From: Balneolaceae bacterium
GTDB taxonomy: Bacteria > Bacteroidota > Rhodothermia > Balneolales > Cyclonatronaceae
Assembly: GCA_007694035.1 (NCBI GenBank)
Contig: RECM01000161.1
Coordinates: 1-53,483, forward strand
DNA length: 53,483 nt
Reading direction: 5' to 3'
Shown here: positions 8,898-17,891 of the stretch, piece after piece
Layout of the letters: the number at the start of each line of letters is the position of its first letter
Position numbering within the stretch: position 1 is the stretch's first letter
The notes under the pieces: generated by a model
The model's input: the letters and a program-made list of their open reading frames with translations, nothing else
What the model was told of the DNA's origin: nothing
The model's database searches: none
Program-made: the position numbers and the translations under genes

Positions 8898-10146
8898 GGG
8901 CAATTTGCATCACCTGCCGGGCTTTATCCAGGTTTCTGGTTTTAGCCAGCGTAGCTATCCATCGCCTTAATAAAAGTGTATTCTTCGGATTGCCGTTAAA
9001 TACAAGTTCACATATTTTTTCCGCATAGTCATACCATTCTTTGTCCATGAAGAGTGAGATCACCTCTAGAAGCCTGGCTGATTCTGCATCATTCAGTTTT
9101 TCCGGAATTATTGATCCAAATAAGTGTTCAAAATAGAGTACCGCCTTATCGTAATTCCCCGTGTCTATGGAATATATAAGCAATTTTTCGACTACTGAAG
9201 GCTCAGTCTTTTCAATCTTCAGCAAGAAATGGCGCTCATAAAAAGTAAATGCATCGCTGGTATTGCCCAACATTAAAGAAAGGTCGGCGAGAAGAAGGCA
9301 AAGATCCTCCTCATTTATTCGAACATCGTAATTTGATCGGGTAATTTCAGCCTCAAATTCCCGGTATTTATCGAGCCAGTCCCAGGCTTTTTGCACATTT
9401 TTTGTAATAGCAGCGATTTTAAACAAAATAAGATATGGTGTGCGCTGCACCGGTTGTGCCTCAATCGATTTCATGGCTAATTTTTCCGCCTGGTGCCATC
9501 TTTTCTGTTCAAAACAGACATCTGCAAGCCCGTTAATTACAGTAAGCCGATCGTGAACAAGCATTGCCGAATCAAGACATTCCCGTAACAGTATTTCCGC
9601 ATTCCGGTATTCTCCTTTCCATGCACAGGTTAGCGCTTTTCGGATTACCTTATTACACGGATTGAACATATCTATCACATTTGCAGCAGAGTTCTCCTGT
9701 TTATCTGTAACCGACCTGATTACAGGTTCTTCCAGATAGTCACAAACGTGTAAAAAGTGAGAATCAATTACACTCTTATCTACGGCTTCCAGGAGTTTTC
9801 CCAATGCTACGATCCGTAGTTCCCAGTTAGTGATATCAACACCATCTTCTTGCGATCGTATAACCCGCACGGCATAATTTACTTCCGGTTTCAGAGCTCC
9901 GGCCGGCGGAATAGTTGCAAATTCTTCTCCCAATCCAAGAAGGAGTAAATGTCCGTGGCCTGTATTCAGGTCATTTTCAGATTCTGATACATCGGAGGGG
10001 ATAAATCGAATTCTCAACTGTCTCAGCTTTTCAATCAATACCGTAATTTGAACCGTTGATAGTTGGTCTTCTGAAGCCTGGTATCGTTGCAGTATTTCTA
10101 TCACCGGGGTGATATCGGTTTCGGTCGTTTCGTTAATCTTCATCAC
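8884..10146 (-). CDS. TPR-repeat protein of unknown role, end of the flgF operon
   Basis: I do not recognise a named family. The 420-residue product is soluble and helical; its second half (about 170-420) is built from degenerate 34-residue TPR-like pairs (WKGEYRNAEILLRECL, LADVCFEQKRWHQAEKLAMK, SIDTGNYDKAVLYFEHLF, DKEWYDYAEKICELVF, TRNLDKARQVMQIAL). The first 150 residues are a separate, non-repeat domain. It lies 195 bp downstream of flgL on the same strand, so it may be the last gene of the flgF-flgL operon or have its own promoter. Its 3' end overlaps the sigma-54 regulator gene tail-to-tail by 14 bp. A scaffold for flagellar assembly or regulation is only a guess from context. Confidence 0.75.
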   Translation of the reverse strand: MMKINETTETDITPVIEILQRYQASEDQLSTVQITVLIEKLRQLRIRFIPSDVSESENDLNTGHGHLLLLGLGEEFATIPPAGALKPEVNYAVRVIRSQEDGVDITNWELRIVALGKLLEAVDKSVIDSHFLHVCDYLEEPVIRSVTDKQENSAANVIDMFNPCNKVIRKALTCAWKGEYRNAEILLRECLDSAMLVHDRLTVINGLADVCFEQKRWHQAEKLAMKSIEAQPVQRTPYLILFKIAAITKNVQKAWDWLDKYREFEAEITRSNYDVRINEEDLCLLLADLSLMLGNTSDAFTFYERHFLLKIEKTEPSVVEKLLIYSIDTGNYDKAVLYFEHLFGSIIPEKLNDAESARLLEVISLFMDKEWYDYAEKICELVFNGNPKNTLLLRRWIATLAKTRNLDKARQVMQIALRKN

Positions 10147-10235
10147 ATCGGAGCTTAAAGTATAAATGATATATCCTGATTAATTTTGTTATTTCTAACC
10201 TGTGGCCGCGTTAAAGCCATCGGTTGGTATTTCAC

Positions 10236-10270
10236 CCTGAGCACTTTCAATATTTCCAGGCCGGCTCAGG
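10236..10270 (-). promoter_or_regulatory. Stem-loop between flgL and the TPR gene
   Basis: On either strand CCTGAGC (10236-10242) can pair with GCTCAGG (10264-10270) around a 21-nt loop. It sits in the 195 bp gap between flgL and the TPR gene and is not followed by a T run, so it is not a classical terminator. It may process or attenuate the downstream message. I see no match to a known riboswitch core. Confidence 0.3.
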
Positions 10271-10341
10271 CATCGGCGGTGCAGTCACACTATAAATAGG
10301 TGCAGGTACGATATTAAATCATGTTTGGTATTTTGGAAAAA

Positions 10342-11241
10342 TTACATCCTGAGGTAATTAAGCAAAGAAGTCTGCAACAGCTTCCCGTTAACGGACAGTG
10401 CAGCCTCAAATGCAACCTGATATTTTGTCACTTCCGACATTGTCTTCATGTAGTCGGTATCAACAAGGCGGCTTTTTTCGCTGCTTTGGGAAATGATATT
10501 GAACTCGAGTTTTTCATACATGAACTCCATTCTGTTAATACTGTTACCCACATGTGCCGCCTGCCGGGTTACATGGTCAATAATAACATCAATATCATCA
10601 AGAGCCGCCGAAACCGATAACGGTTCATTGTTCCGCAGAGCGCTTTCCACATCCAGCAACCTCTCAAAAAGATCACCTGCCGGCGTTTCTCTTAGAGCCG
10701 TACCGGTTACACTAATATCAACACTTACCGAATCAGAAATTCTTACACCGACGGGATTCGTGTTACTGGTGTCGGCCACGCCACCTGTGGCGGTGTCATC
10801 AATCATAAAAGGTGGCTCACTTGTATTGGTACCACCGAACAGATGACGGTTGCCCGAACGGGTATTCGCTTCAGCCACCAGGTTTTCCCGTATTCCGGCA
10901 ATTTCATCTGCAAGTGCTTTGCGGTCATTCTCGCTCAGAGTTGCCGTTGCACCCTGAATCGCAATTCGTTTAAAATCGATCAGTTGATCGGTCATATTTT
11001 GCACTGCATTCTGCGCCATTCGGTTATCCCGGAGCCCTGCCGATACGTTAAGCTGGTACTGTTCGCTCCGCTCGATTACCTCGGTTACCTGACGGGCCGA
11101 CGCGAATCTGGCAGGACCATCTGAGGGTTTGCGAACCTCCAGCCCTGTACCTGCATTATCCTGAAGCTTGGCCAATGCAGACCTGTTTTTGTTGATATTG
11201 TTAAACAGGCGATCAAAAATGATATTTTGTGTTATTCTCAT
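10342..11241 (-). CDS. flgL: Hook-filament junction protein FlgL (HAP3)
   Basis: FlgL is the second junction protein between hook and filament. The 299-residue product has flagellin-like ends. The N terminus RITQNIIFDRLFNNINKNRS and the helix ALAKLQDNAGTGLEVRKPSD match the D0/D1 signature. The C terminus MKTMSEVTKYQVAFEAALSV resembles the flagellin C-terminal helix. The central domain is short. It lies 8 bp after flgK with an AAGGTG ribosome site. Export would require the chaperone encoded by the flgN-like gene three genes upstream. Confidence 0.93.
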   Translation of the reverse strand: MRITQNIIFDRLFNNINKNRSALAKLQDNAGTGLEVRKPSDGPARFASARQVTEVIERSEQYQLNVSAGLRDNRMAQNAVQNMTDQLIDFKRIAIQGATATLSENDRKALADEIAGIRENLVAEANTRSGNRHLFGGTNTSEPPFMIDDTATGGVADTSNTNPVGVRISDSVSVDISVTGTALRETPAGDLFERLLDVESALRNNEPLSVSAALDDIDVIIDHVTRQAAHVGNSINRMEFMYEKLEFNIISQSSEKSRLVDTDYMKTMSEVTKYQVAFEAALSVNGKLLQTSLLNYLRM

Positions 11242-11249
11242 TGTGCACC

Positions 11250-12605
11250 TTATACTAATGACAGTAGTGTATCATACATTTCTTTTGCGGCGTTCAGTAC
11301 ACGAGCAGAGGCCTGGTATGCATTTTGGTAACGGATCAGATCGGTTAGTTCCTCATCAATATTCACACCTGCAGTTTGCTCCTGCTGGTTTGTTAGCATT
11401 TCGATAGAAGCGATCCTTGTATCGGTATTTACCCTTATCTCCCGCAACTCATATCCGGGATCTGAAATAAGTGAAACAGAGAATTCATGAAGCGTTTTTC
11501 CACCAATAAGCCGCTGATCGCGGATGTCCTGAAGACGAATCGCATTCAATCCGTTACCCGCTTCGCCGGGTGCCGAAGATGCCGCTATTTTGTCTGTATC
11601 GGCGGCTATCTCGGGATTAATTCGAATGGTTGCGGCAGTTATACCTGAAGGGTCAAAAAAATCGCGCTGAACATTATCATTCAGGCCAAAACCTTCGCGA
11701 TGTACCTGATTTATTATTCCTACCAATTGTTCTGCAACCCGATCAATTCCCTCTCGATACATCGGTATAGTTTTCTCATACATTGCCACGTTAGCTCCCA
11801 ATTCGCCACCAGTAACCTGAAGCAACTTGCCATTATCCAGACGCAGACGGAATAAACTGTTGGTTTCGTCCACTTCGGCACTGATTTTCTCATATTCTGA
11901 ACCACTCAATACCAGTATTCCGCCGATACGAATTTCAGCCATACCTCTGTAATCGGTCTGAACGTCGTGATTTACCAGGTTCGAAAGCTGGTTTAGCAAT
12001 TCCTGCTGCTTGTCTTTCATAGTGTGGTCATATCCTTCTCTGGCCTCACTTTTAAGTAAGGATTGATTGATATCGGCGAGGTTTTTCAAAACACTGTTAA
12101 TCGCATCGAGAGAATGACCAGATGATTGCTGATTCTTGCGTGCAATCGAGTTGAATCCCTGATTTAAATCACGAAACGTATCAATCATTGATTCTGCGCG
12201 ATACAGCACCTGTTTTCTATGATTGAAATCCTGGGGATCATTTGAAAGATTTGAGAATGTGTTGAACAAATCACTTATGCGTGCATCGATATCACTGCCG
12301 GTATCTGTTGCCATGAGAGCTTCAAGCTGCTCCATAATACGTCCACGCTGGAGCAGGTTTCCAAGTTCCTGTTGCTGCCGGTTAATTTGTGTGTCAATTC
12401 GTTCATTCCGCAGGCGTGTAATCTGGGTCACATTTACGCCGAGCCCACGCGACTGTCCATTTCTCAGATAACCTACAGGGGCCAGATCAGCCCGCTGCCG
12501 GGTATAACCCGGAGTATTCGCATTGGCAATATTGTTTGCAGTGGTGGCACTGGCCCGCTGTGCTGCAATTATACCGCTTCTTGATGATTCAAAAATTTCA
12601 CGCAT
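11250..12605 (-). CDS. flgK: Hook-associated protein FlgK (HAP1)
   Basis: FlgK forms the first junction ring on the finished hook. The 451-residue product starts with the rod/hook signature (SSRSGIIAAQRASATTANNI followed by ANANTPGYTRQRADL). It ends with the FlgK C-terminal helix (DEELTDLIRYQNAYQASARV). Length is in the normal range of about 440-550. It lies in the flgF-to-flgL operon between flgN and flgL, the usual cargo-chaperone neighbourhood. Confidence 0.95.
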   Translation of the reverse strand: MREIFESSRSGIIAAQRASATTANNIANANTPGYTRQRADLAPVGYLRNGQSRGLGVNVTQITRLRNERIDTQINRQQQELGNLLQRGRIMEQLEALMATDTGSDIDARISDLFNTFSNLSNDPQDFNHRKQVLYRAESMIDTFRDLNQGFNSIARKNQQSSGHSLDAINSVLKNLADINQSLLKSEAREGYDHTMKDKQQELLNQLSNLVNHDVQTDYRGMAEIRIGGILVLSGSEYEKISAEVDETNSLFRLRLDNGKLLQVTGGELGANVAMYEKTIPMYREGIDRVAEQLVGIINQVHREGFGLNDNVQRDFFDPSGITAATIRINPEIAADTDKIAASSAPGEAGNGLNAIRLQDIRDQRLIGGKTLHEFSVSLISDPGYELREIRVNTDTRIASIEMLTNQQEQTAGVNIDEELTDLIRYQNAYQASARVLNAAKEMYDTLLSLV

Positions 12606-12606
12606 T

Positions 12607-13119
12607 TTAAATCTTCTTATTTATGGCCATTGGATTTGCCGTAGTTGACTTATTCTGACCCTTTTGGTTGTAATTGCCTGTTTCCGGACCAACCACGCCA
12701 TATATATTCCGGATCAGCTCATTGGTATGGGATCTGGCGAATTCCAGCAGACTTGTAAGTTGATCACGCTTCATGAGGGCTTCCTGGACAATAGACGCCA
12801 ACTGATTACTGATCTCTACGAGTTCAGGTTCGTTGCTTTCTTCTAACAATTTTCTGAGTTGACCCGGATTTTCGCTTAGATTTCCCCGCAATTCATCCAT
12901 ATACTCCTTTAACCGGTTATCCAGCTGAATCAGTAGTTCCTGTTGCTCAAGCTGGCGGTTTGTTCCCTCCTCCAGGTCGTGTATACTGCCATTGATCACT
13001 GCCCTGATTTGAGAATCAAACAGTTCGTTGCTGTACCGGTATGCTTTAATCATCTGATGGAGCAACTCCCTGATACCGCTTGTAATCTTTTTCCCTGAAT
13101 AGTCAGATTTATTTGTCAT
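12607..13119 (-). CDS. flgN: FlgN-like chaperone for FlgK/FlgL
   Basis: FlgN keeps FlgK and FlgL unfolded for export. This 170-residue helical coiled-coil protein (about 15-135) precedes flgK by 1 bp, the usual position. The C-terminal tail is polar and Asn-rich, as in FlgN proteins. The ATG at 13119 has GAAGG 5 bases upstream and overlaps the end of the flgJ-like gene by 11 bp. The ATG at 13131 is possible but has no clear ribosome site. The name rests on position and fold pattern more than on conserved residues. Confidence 0.75.
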   Translation of the reverse strand: MTNKSDYSGKKITSGIRELLHQMIKAYRYSNELFDSQIRAVINGSIHDLEEGTNRQLEQQELLIQLDNRLKEYMDELRGNLSENPGQLRKLLEESNEPELVEISNQLASIVQEALMKRDQLTSLLEFARSHTNELIRNIYGVVGPETGNYNQKGQNKSTTANPMAINKKI

Positions 13120-13510
13120 AATTACCTTCATTTCTGTTCCAGAACTGCATTACCATATCTGCAAAGCCCAGCCTTTTTTCCCTGGCCAGCTGATTTGACA
13201 AGGCATCAACGATCATATCTTTGTAGAAATCGCTGTCGGCACCTGCCATACCATTCTTATCGTCCGATTTAAAGGTATCTTTAGTCATCTCGCCAACGAG
13301 GTACCTTGCAAATACCCGCTCGAACTCCATGGCAGACTCTGCCTTCTTAACTTCACGAGCCGTTGTTTTACTTTGAGATTCCGTTCCGGCATCCGTTTTG
13401 ATTAATCTGCTCGATGGGGCAACGTTTGTATGCCCACCTTTTTCCACAGGTGCTGCCATGCCCATGCGCTCCTGTATTGGAATTACATTTTGTTTTGCTG
13501 ATATCTGCAT
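13109..13510 (-). CDS. flgJ: Rod-binding protein, FlgJ N-terminal type (no muramidase domain)
   Basis: FlgJ caps the growing rod. This 133-residue protein has only the rod-binding part. Its key block is AMEFERVFARYLVGEMTKDT followed by a Gly-rich turn and DFYKDMIVDALSNQLAREKR, matching the family pattern FEs.fi..mlk.mr...... y.dml..qla..la. The C-terminal glucosaminidase domain found in gammaproteobacterial FlgJ is absent, as in many other phyla, so a separate enzyme must open the wall. It lies between flgI and flgN with small gaps or overlaps. Confidence 0.85.
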   Translation of the reverse strand: MQISAKQNVIPIQERMGMAAPVEKGGHTNVAPSSRLIKTDAGTESQSKTTAREVKKAESAMEFERVFARYLVGEMTKDTFKSDDKNGMAGADSDFYKDMIVDALSNQLAREKRLGFADMVMQFWNRNEGNYDK

Positions 13511-13517
13511 AGTACTG

Positions 13518-14645
13518 TTACATTACAATTAGTTTACCCTTGAGTGCTCCTGCCTGATCTAAAGCCTGGAAAATTGCTATAATATCCCGGGGTGAAAAGC
13601 CCAGATTAGATAACGATGCAGCCAGATCTGTAACCTTCGTGTCGCCGGCCAAAACTAAATTCTGGGCAGCCTGCTCCGTAACACCGACCTGAGGAATCAC
13701 CCCCTGAACGGTCTCACCCAACGAGAACGGAGCAGGCTGAACAACAAAAGGAGAAACCTGCGTCTGTATTTGTATATTCCCATGCGATATTAATACCTCA
13801 CCGATAGTCACATTGCCGCCAGCCACTATTGTACCTGTTCTTTCATTGATTACGACGCGGGCGGGCATATCCACGATTATTTCTGTCTCCAATATCAGGT
13901 TGGTAAAAAAGTTTAAGTCGCCTGTATCTATAAACCCGTCAGGCCACGCAACTTCGACAAGTCCGGCACCGTAAACTTTTGCCAGCTGTTCGTCAAACCG
14001 TTCATTCACGGCTGCAGCAATCCTCTGCGCATTGGTGAAACTCGGGTTTCTCAGTATAAGTCCCAGCTCATGTTCCCTGTCGGGCACATATGTATTACCC
14101 TTCTCGACTTGCCCGCCCAATGGTATTGTACCGGTAAGCGTCTGGTTTCTTGAGATTCTTGCCCCGGGAATTTCTGCATTAAAACCACCAACAATCAACG
14201 GCCCCTGGGCATAGGCATAAATTTCACTGTTATGCGGATTAATAAGAGGGGTTTGGAGCAATACCCCGCCCTGGAGGCTGCTCGCATCTCCCATTGAGGA
14301 AACAGTAACATTGATTTCACTGCCCTGCATATGGTAAGGGCTTACCGAAGCAGTAACCATTACCGCAGCCACATTACGGGTTCTGAGCAGATTTGGATCG
14401 ACATGAATTCCAAAATTACTGAGCATGTTTGCGATGGACTGTACCGTAAAAACAGATCCATGCCGGCCCGACGAACGATCACCTGTCCTGTCAAGACCAC
14501 TGACCAGGCCATAGCCTACTAGATCTATTCTACTCGCGTTTCGAATTTCGACCAGATCGCCAATCCTGCTTTGCGCGGTTACATTCTCGCATAAAAAAAG
14601 AATTACTATGAGTAAAACATAGATACCGACTCCTTTTTTTTCCAT
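13518..14645 (-). CDS. flgI: Flagellar P-ring protein FlgI
   Basis: FlgI forms the periplasmic ring around the rod. The 375-residue product has an N-terminal signal peptide (EKKGVGIYVLLIVILFLCEN, cleaved after VTAQ) and FlgI signatures RIGDLVEIRNASRIDLVGYG, GLVSGLDRTGDRS and TVQSIANMLSNFGI. The ATG at 14645 overlaps the flgH stop (TAATG) and has a strong AGGGAGG Shine-Dalgarno, so I prefer it to the frame opening at 14702. Its presence with FlgH shows a diderm flagellum. Confidence 0.95.
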   Translation of the reverse strand: MEKKGVGIYVLLIVILFLCENVTAQSRIGDLVEIRNASRIDLVGYGLVSGLDRTGDRSSGRHGSVFTVQSIANMLSNFGIHVDPNLLRTRNVAAVMVTASVSPYHMQGSEINVTVSSMGDASSLQGGVLLQTPLINPHNSEIYAYAQGPLIVGGFNAEIPGARISRNQTLTGTIPLGGQVEKGNTYVPDREHELGLILRNPSFTNAQRIAAAVNERFDEQLAKVYGAGLVEVAWPDGFIDTGDLNFFTNLILETEIIVDMPARVVINERTGTIVAGGNVTIGEVLISHGNIQIQTQVSPFVVQPAPFSLGETVQGVIPQVGVTEQAAQNLVLAGDTKVTDLAASLSNLGFSPRDIIAIFQALDQAGALKGKLIVM

Positions 14646-15259
14646 TATTGAACCTCCCTCATTACAACAACTGCTGTCATCGCAAGTCCCAGACCGGCCC
14701 AAAGTGCTCGCCTCAGGAAACCCGGGCGACGCCGAGACTGTTTGAAGCCATCCTTTTTCTGATAGTCAATCTCTGCATTTGCTACTCTGAATGAAGGTAT
14801 TCTGTTGTGGTTATCTACATCTATAGGTCGGATCACACCCTTCACCCGAATTTTATGCATCTCTCCGTTTATTTCAGTATATCTTTCCCCGTTTATAATC
14901 AGATTGCCGTTTGCAAGAACCTCTTCCACAACCACACTTACAGATCCTTGTAATAACTGACGCTGATTGGCGGTGGCCTTGTCGTCAGCGTTGTAGTTTA
15001 CCGAGCTGTTTGAGCCGAAATAGGGCTGAAAAGAGATGAAATTACTCTCCATACCGCCTGATGTACCGCCATCAGTCCTCGATGAAGTTCTTGCATCAGT
15101 TGTTGACGAACCCGAAATATTCTCCATCAGAACTACGGTTATTATATCGCCGACCTGACGGGCGCGATTATCCTGATAAAGTGAACCCTGGCCTATTGCC
15201 AAATGTGGACAAGCAAGAACATATATGATCAGGATCATAAGTAAGATGTTGTTTTTCAT
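14645..15259 (-). CDS. flgH: Flagellar L-ring protein FlgH
   Basis: FlgH is the outer-membrane ring lipoprotein. The 204-residue product starts KNNILLMILIIYVLACPHLA, a signal sequence with a possible lipobox (VLAC), followed by the FlgH block SLYQDNRARQVGDIITVVL. RVKGVIRPIDVD and RVANAEIDYQKKDG are typical of the second half. The ending is unusual in carrying a basic stretch and a hydrophobic helix (FLRRALWAGLGLAMTAVVVM). The ATG at 15259 gives the signal peptide; an earlier frame opening at 15355 would bury it. Gene order flgA-flgH-flgI is conserved. Confidence 0.92.
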   Translation of the reverse strand: MKNNILLMILIIYVLACPHLAIGQGSLYQDNRARQVGDIITVVLMENISGSSTTDARTSSRTDGGTSGGMESNFISFQPYFGSNSSVNYNADDKATANQRQLLQGSVSVVVEEVLANGNLIINGERYTEINGEMHKIRVKGVIRPIDVDNHNRIPSFRVANAEIDYQKKDGFKQSRRRPGFLRRALWAGLGLAMTAVVVMREVQ

Positions 15260-15395
15260 TGTATATAAAGTTTTAAACTGTTCTGTCGTTTTGATTTGGC
15301 AAAACAGACATCTGTTAATGAAAACCATACTGTACAGGGTCGATTTAGAGCGCATGCACGGGTTTTTAGTATTAAAAGTCTGTTTTCCTGTTTAT

Positions 15396-16091
15396 TCATA
15401 GTGTTCTAAGCCACTCGGCCTGCCCTGATTCTGTTATTCTAATTTCAAAGTGTTTTCCACTGGCGCGATGGTATGCACGGGCAGTTTCTCCCGGCGAAGC
15501 CTTTTGTCTCAGAACCACGGGTAATTCAATCCGAAGGCCTTGCTGCATGTAAATCATACGCATGCTTGTACCGGTCTCAAGCGACGCTTCATCCCTTATA
15601 TGAGAACCAAGAACCGGCATGTCTTTTAGAATTCTGCGTGCAGTTCTGGCCCCTACTACTTGATTCAGCTCTGTAAAAAAGGGTTCATTTACCCTGGTAA
15701 CATCTTTCCAAACCATTGTAAGATCGCCTGCAGTCAACATTTCGCCTGATCCGATACTACGGTTAACTACCGGTACCCGAGCGAAAAGGGTAATAAACAC
15801 CTGGATTTTGTCACTACTTGTTATACCGTTTTCATCGTAATGCACAGTTACAATCTGATATCCTCTTGGTGCAGTGGATTCAAGTTCGATTGTGATACGC
15901 GAATTCTGTGACAAATTATGCAGCGATACCGGCACAAATTTCAACTCCAGTTGGTACCTGTACGTATCTGTCGGGTAAATACCATTCAGATTAATATTTA
16001 AGGCCTTCGTTATTTGGTCATCAGGCAAGGCAGCCTGATGTGAAAACGAAAGTAACGTAATCAGCAGAATTTGAATTACACTCCAGTTCAT
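15396..16091 (-). CDS. flgA: P-ring assembly chaperone FlgA
   Basis: FlgA is a periplasmic chaperone for FlgI. The 231-residue product has an N-terminal signal peptide (to about residue 22), an N-terminal beta domain, and the SAF-type domain (about 108-170: FARVPVVNRSIGSGEMLTAG, VVGARTARRILKDMPVLGSH). The C-terminal part (PVVLRQKASPGETARAYH) matches FlgA. It overlaps flgG by 4 bp (ATGA), showing translational coupling, and is followed by a 136 bp gap before flgH. Confidence 0.9.
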   Translation of the reverse strand: MNWSVIQILLITLLSFSHQAALPDDQITKALNINLNGIYPTDTYRYQLELKFVPVSLHNLSQNSRITIELESTAPRGYQIVTVHYDENGITSSDKIQVFITLFARVPVVNRSIGSGEMLTAGDLTMVWKDVTRVNEPFFTELNQVVGARTARRILKDMPVLGSHIRDEASLETGTSMRMIYMQQGLRIELPVVLRQKASPGETARAYHRASGKHFEIRITESGQAEWLRTL

Positions 16092-16882
16092 CGTTTTATC
16101 GCGTTTGTTACTGACATCATTTCTTCAGCCGTTTGTACCATTTTTGAATTTAGCTCATAGGCTCGCTGGGCTTCGATCAGCTTCACCATTTCACTTACAA
16201 TGTCGACATTCGATTGTTCGAGATAACCCTGCTGAAGTGAGCCAATACCCTCAACACCCGGAATACCGTGGAACGGTTGCCCCGATGCCTCTGTGATTAC
16301 AAATAAATTGTCGCCAATAGCTCTCAAACCTGCGGGGTTCACAAATTTGGCCAGCTCAATCTGACCCAGTTCTATCTGGCCACGGTCGCCATCGAGCAAT
16401 GCCGAAACCACACCATCTTGCGATACCTGCAGAGCAACTGAATCATGCGGGATTTCAATACGGTCGGCAAGAATTAAACCCGAGTTATTTATCATCATAC
16501 CTTCAGCGTTTATGGTAAAATTTCCATCTCTTGTATACGCTGTGCTGCCGTCTGGCATCTGTACCTGAAAGAAACCGGCACCATTTACCGACAGATCAAG
16601 TGGGTTTCCGGTTTCTGAGATTGAACCTTGTGAGAAATTTCGAATAGTTGCAACTACTCGCGCACCATGGCCGATTTGAAGTTCCGGCACGTCACTTCTA
16701 ATACTATCTACTGAAGCGCCTCTTTTTGAAACCGGTATATTCTGATAGAAGAGATCCTGAAAAGCCAGCGAGGATCTTTTAAAACCAGTGGTGTTTACGT
16801 TGGCCAGGTTGTTCGCAATATTGTCAACTTGTCTCTGTTGGGCACTCATGCCCAATGCTGCTGTACTAAGTGCTCGTATCAT
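16088..16882 (-). CDS. flgG: Distal rod protein FlgG
   Basis: FlgG builds the distal rod that crosses the periplasm. The 264-residue product begins with IRALSTAALGMSAQQRQVDN and IANNLANVNTTGFKRSSLAF, the rod signature. It ends with SNVDIVSEMVKLIEAQRAYE and LNSKMVQTAEEMMSVTNAIK, the classic FlgG C terminus. The ATG at 16882 is preferred over the frame opening at 16930 because it gives the conserved N terminus. It overlaps flgA by 4 bp and lies 19 bp after flgF. Confidence 0.96.
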   Translation of the reverse strand: MIRALSTAALGMSAQQRQVDNIANNLANVNTTGFKRSSLAFQDLFYQNIPVSKRGASVDSIRSDVPELQIGHGARVVATIRNFSQGSISETGNPLDLSVNGAGFFQVQMPDGSTAYTRDGNFTINAEGMMINNSGLILADRIEIPHDSVALQVSQDGVVSALLDGDRGQIELGQIELAKFVNPAGLRAIGDNLFVITEASGQPFHGIPGVEGIGSLQQGYLEQSNVDIVSEMVKLIEAQRAYELNSKMVQTAEEMMSVTNAIKR

Positions 16883-16901
16883 AATCGATTGGTTTTGGTT
16901 T

Positions 16902-17651
16902 TTAGAATCGTCCCAGTGTATGCGTAGCACCTGAGAGCATGTCGTCGGTTGATCTCATTATTCTTTGTTGCGCTTCAAAAAGTTTGAAGTTCTGTGTCAT
17001 ATCAAGCAGCTCTTTCATCGGATTAACATTTCCTAACTCGATGTAACCCTGCAAAACCCGTGTACTATCATCGGCCAGTGGCATATCACCATTTTTTACG
17101 ATAAAATAGTTGCCGTCGAGTTTTCTCAGGTTTTCAGGATTTTCTAAACTTACCACGCGAATCTGATCGAAAATTTCACCATTCAGCCTGATTGTACCAT
17201 CCTGCGATATTTCCAGATCAAGCTGCCGGTCACCACCTGATATGGCAGCCAGGTATTCAGGGATAATTATGTTGCCATCCCTGCCCTGAACATGTGAACC
17301 CCGGTCATCAATTAAATAACCCGAACTGTCGAGATTGAAGCGGCCATTGCGGGTAAGGTGGGCCATGTTATCTTTTTCTACCAAAAAGAAACCATTTCCT
17401 TCAAGTGCAAGGTCAAACATATTACCGGTCTGTTCCAATTGACCCTGCTCGAAATTGATAAACTGCACTGGCAACACTCCAGAACCCTGGTTCTGGTTGC
17501 CGGCATTCATAAACATCTCAAAAAAGACACGGTCTGCCTTAAAACCCGGAGTGTTCACATTTGCCAGATTGTTGGCTGTAATCTCCTGGGCTTTCGATAA
17601 CATCTGCATCGAAAGTACACTGTTTTGTAGTCTGTCGATCATAAGGTTCAT
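16902..17651 (-). CDS. flgF: Proximal rod protein FlgF
   Basis: FlgF is a rod protein paralogous to FlgG. The 249-residue product opens with the signature ITANNLANVNTPGFKADRVF (residues about 24-43) and keeps the family elements LALEGNGFFLVEK and LTRNGRFNLDSSGYL. Its C terminus (QGYIELGNVNPMKELLDMTQ) is FlgF/FlgG-like. It heads the flgF-G-A-H-I-J-N-K-L operon. A sigma-54 promoter lies just upstream at 17682-17696. An ATG three codons downstream (17642) is an alternative start. Confidence 0.92.
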   Translation of the reverse strand: MNLMIDRLQNSVLSMQMLSKAQEITANNLANVNTPGFKADRVFFEMFMNAGNQNQGSGVLPVQFINFEQGQLEQTGNMFDLALEGNGFFLVEKDNMAHLTRNGRFNLDSSGYLIDDRGSHVQGRDGNIIIPEYLAAISGGDRQLDLEISQDGTIRLNGEIFDQIRVVSLENPENLRKLDGNYFIVKNGDMPLADDSTRVLQGYIELGNVNPMKELLDMTQNFKLFEAQQRIMRSTDDMLSGATHTLGRF

Positions 17652-17681
17652 GATTTTTCATTTATTATTAAAATTTCTTAA

Positions 17682-17696
17682 TCAAACTTCGTGCCA
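17682..17696 (-). promoter_or_regulatory. Sigma-54 promoter of the flgF operon
   Basis: On the minus strand the sequence reads TGGCACGAAGTTTGA. The -24 half TGGCACG is perfect and the spacing is correct, but the -12 half is TTGA where TTGC is expected. It lies about 31 bp before the flgF ATG. Activation would need an NtrC-type activator such as the one at 7488. Confidence 0.65.
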
Positions 17697-17891
17697 CATT
17701 CAGTAAAATAATGTTCAACAAAAAATTCTTATTTAGAAAACCTTCACTCCAGGGCATTGTGGGGTGCTTTTTATGGGTCAACTCTCTATAAATATCGATC
17801 AGCCCGCGATTGGCCAATTCTGCAGGTAAATGGAAATCTTTTCCAACAAACGGAAAAAAACGTTAAGAATTTTTAATATTAGTGCTGTTTC

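Noticed and set aside
10201-10300. Possible c-di-GMP riboswitch before the TPR gene
   Set aside because: GTTAAAGCC and GAAAG-like words are present but the conserved core pairing and GCAAAGCC element cannot be built; only a simple stem remains.
10613-10622. CCGATAA box within flgL
   Set aside because: No -35 element with N14 spacing; it lies antisense inside a coding gene.
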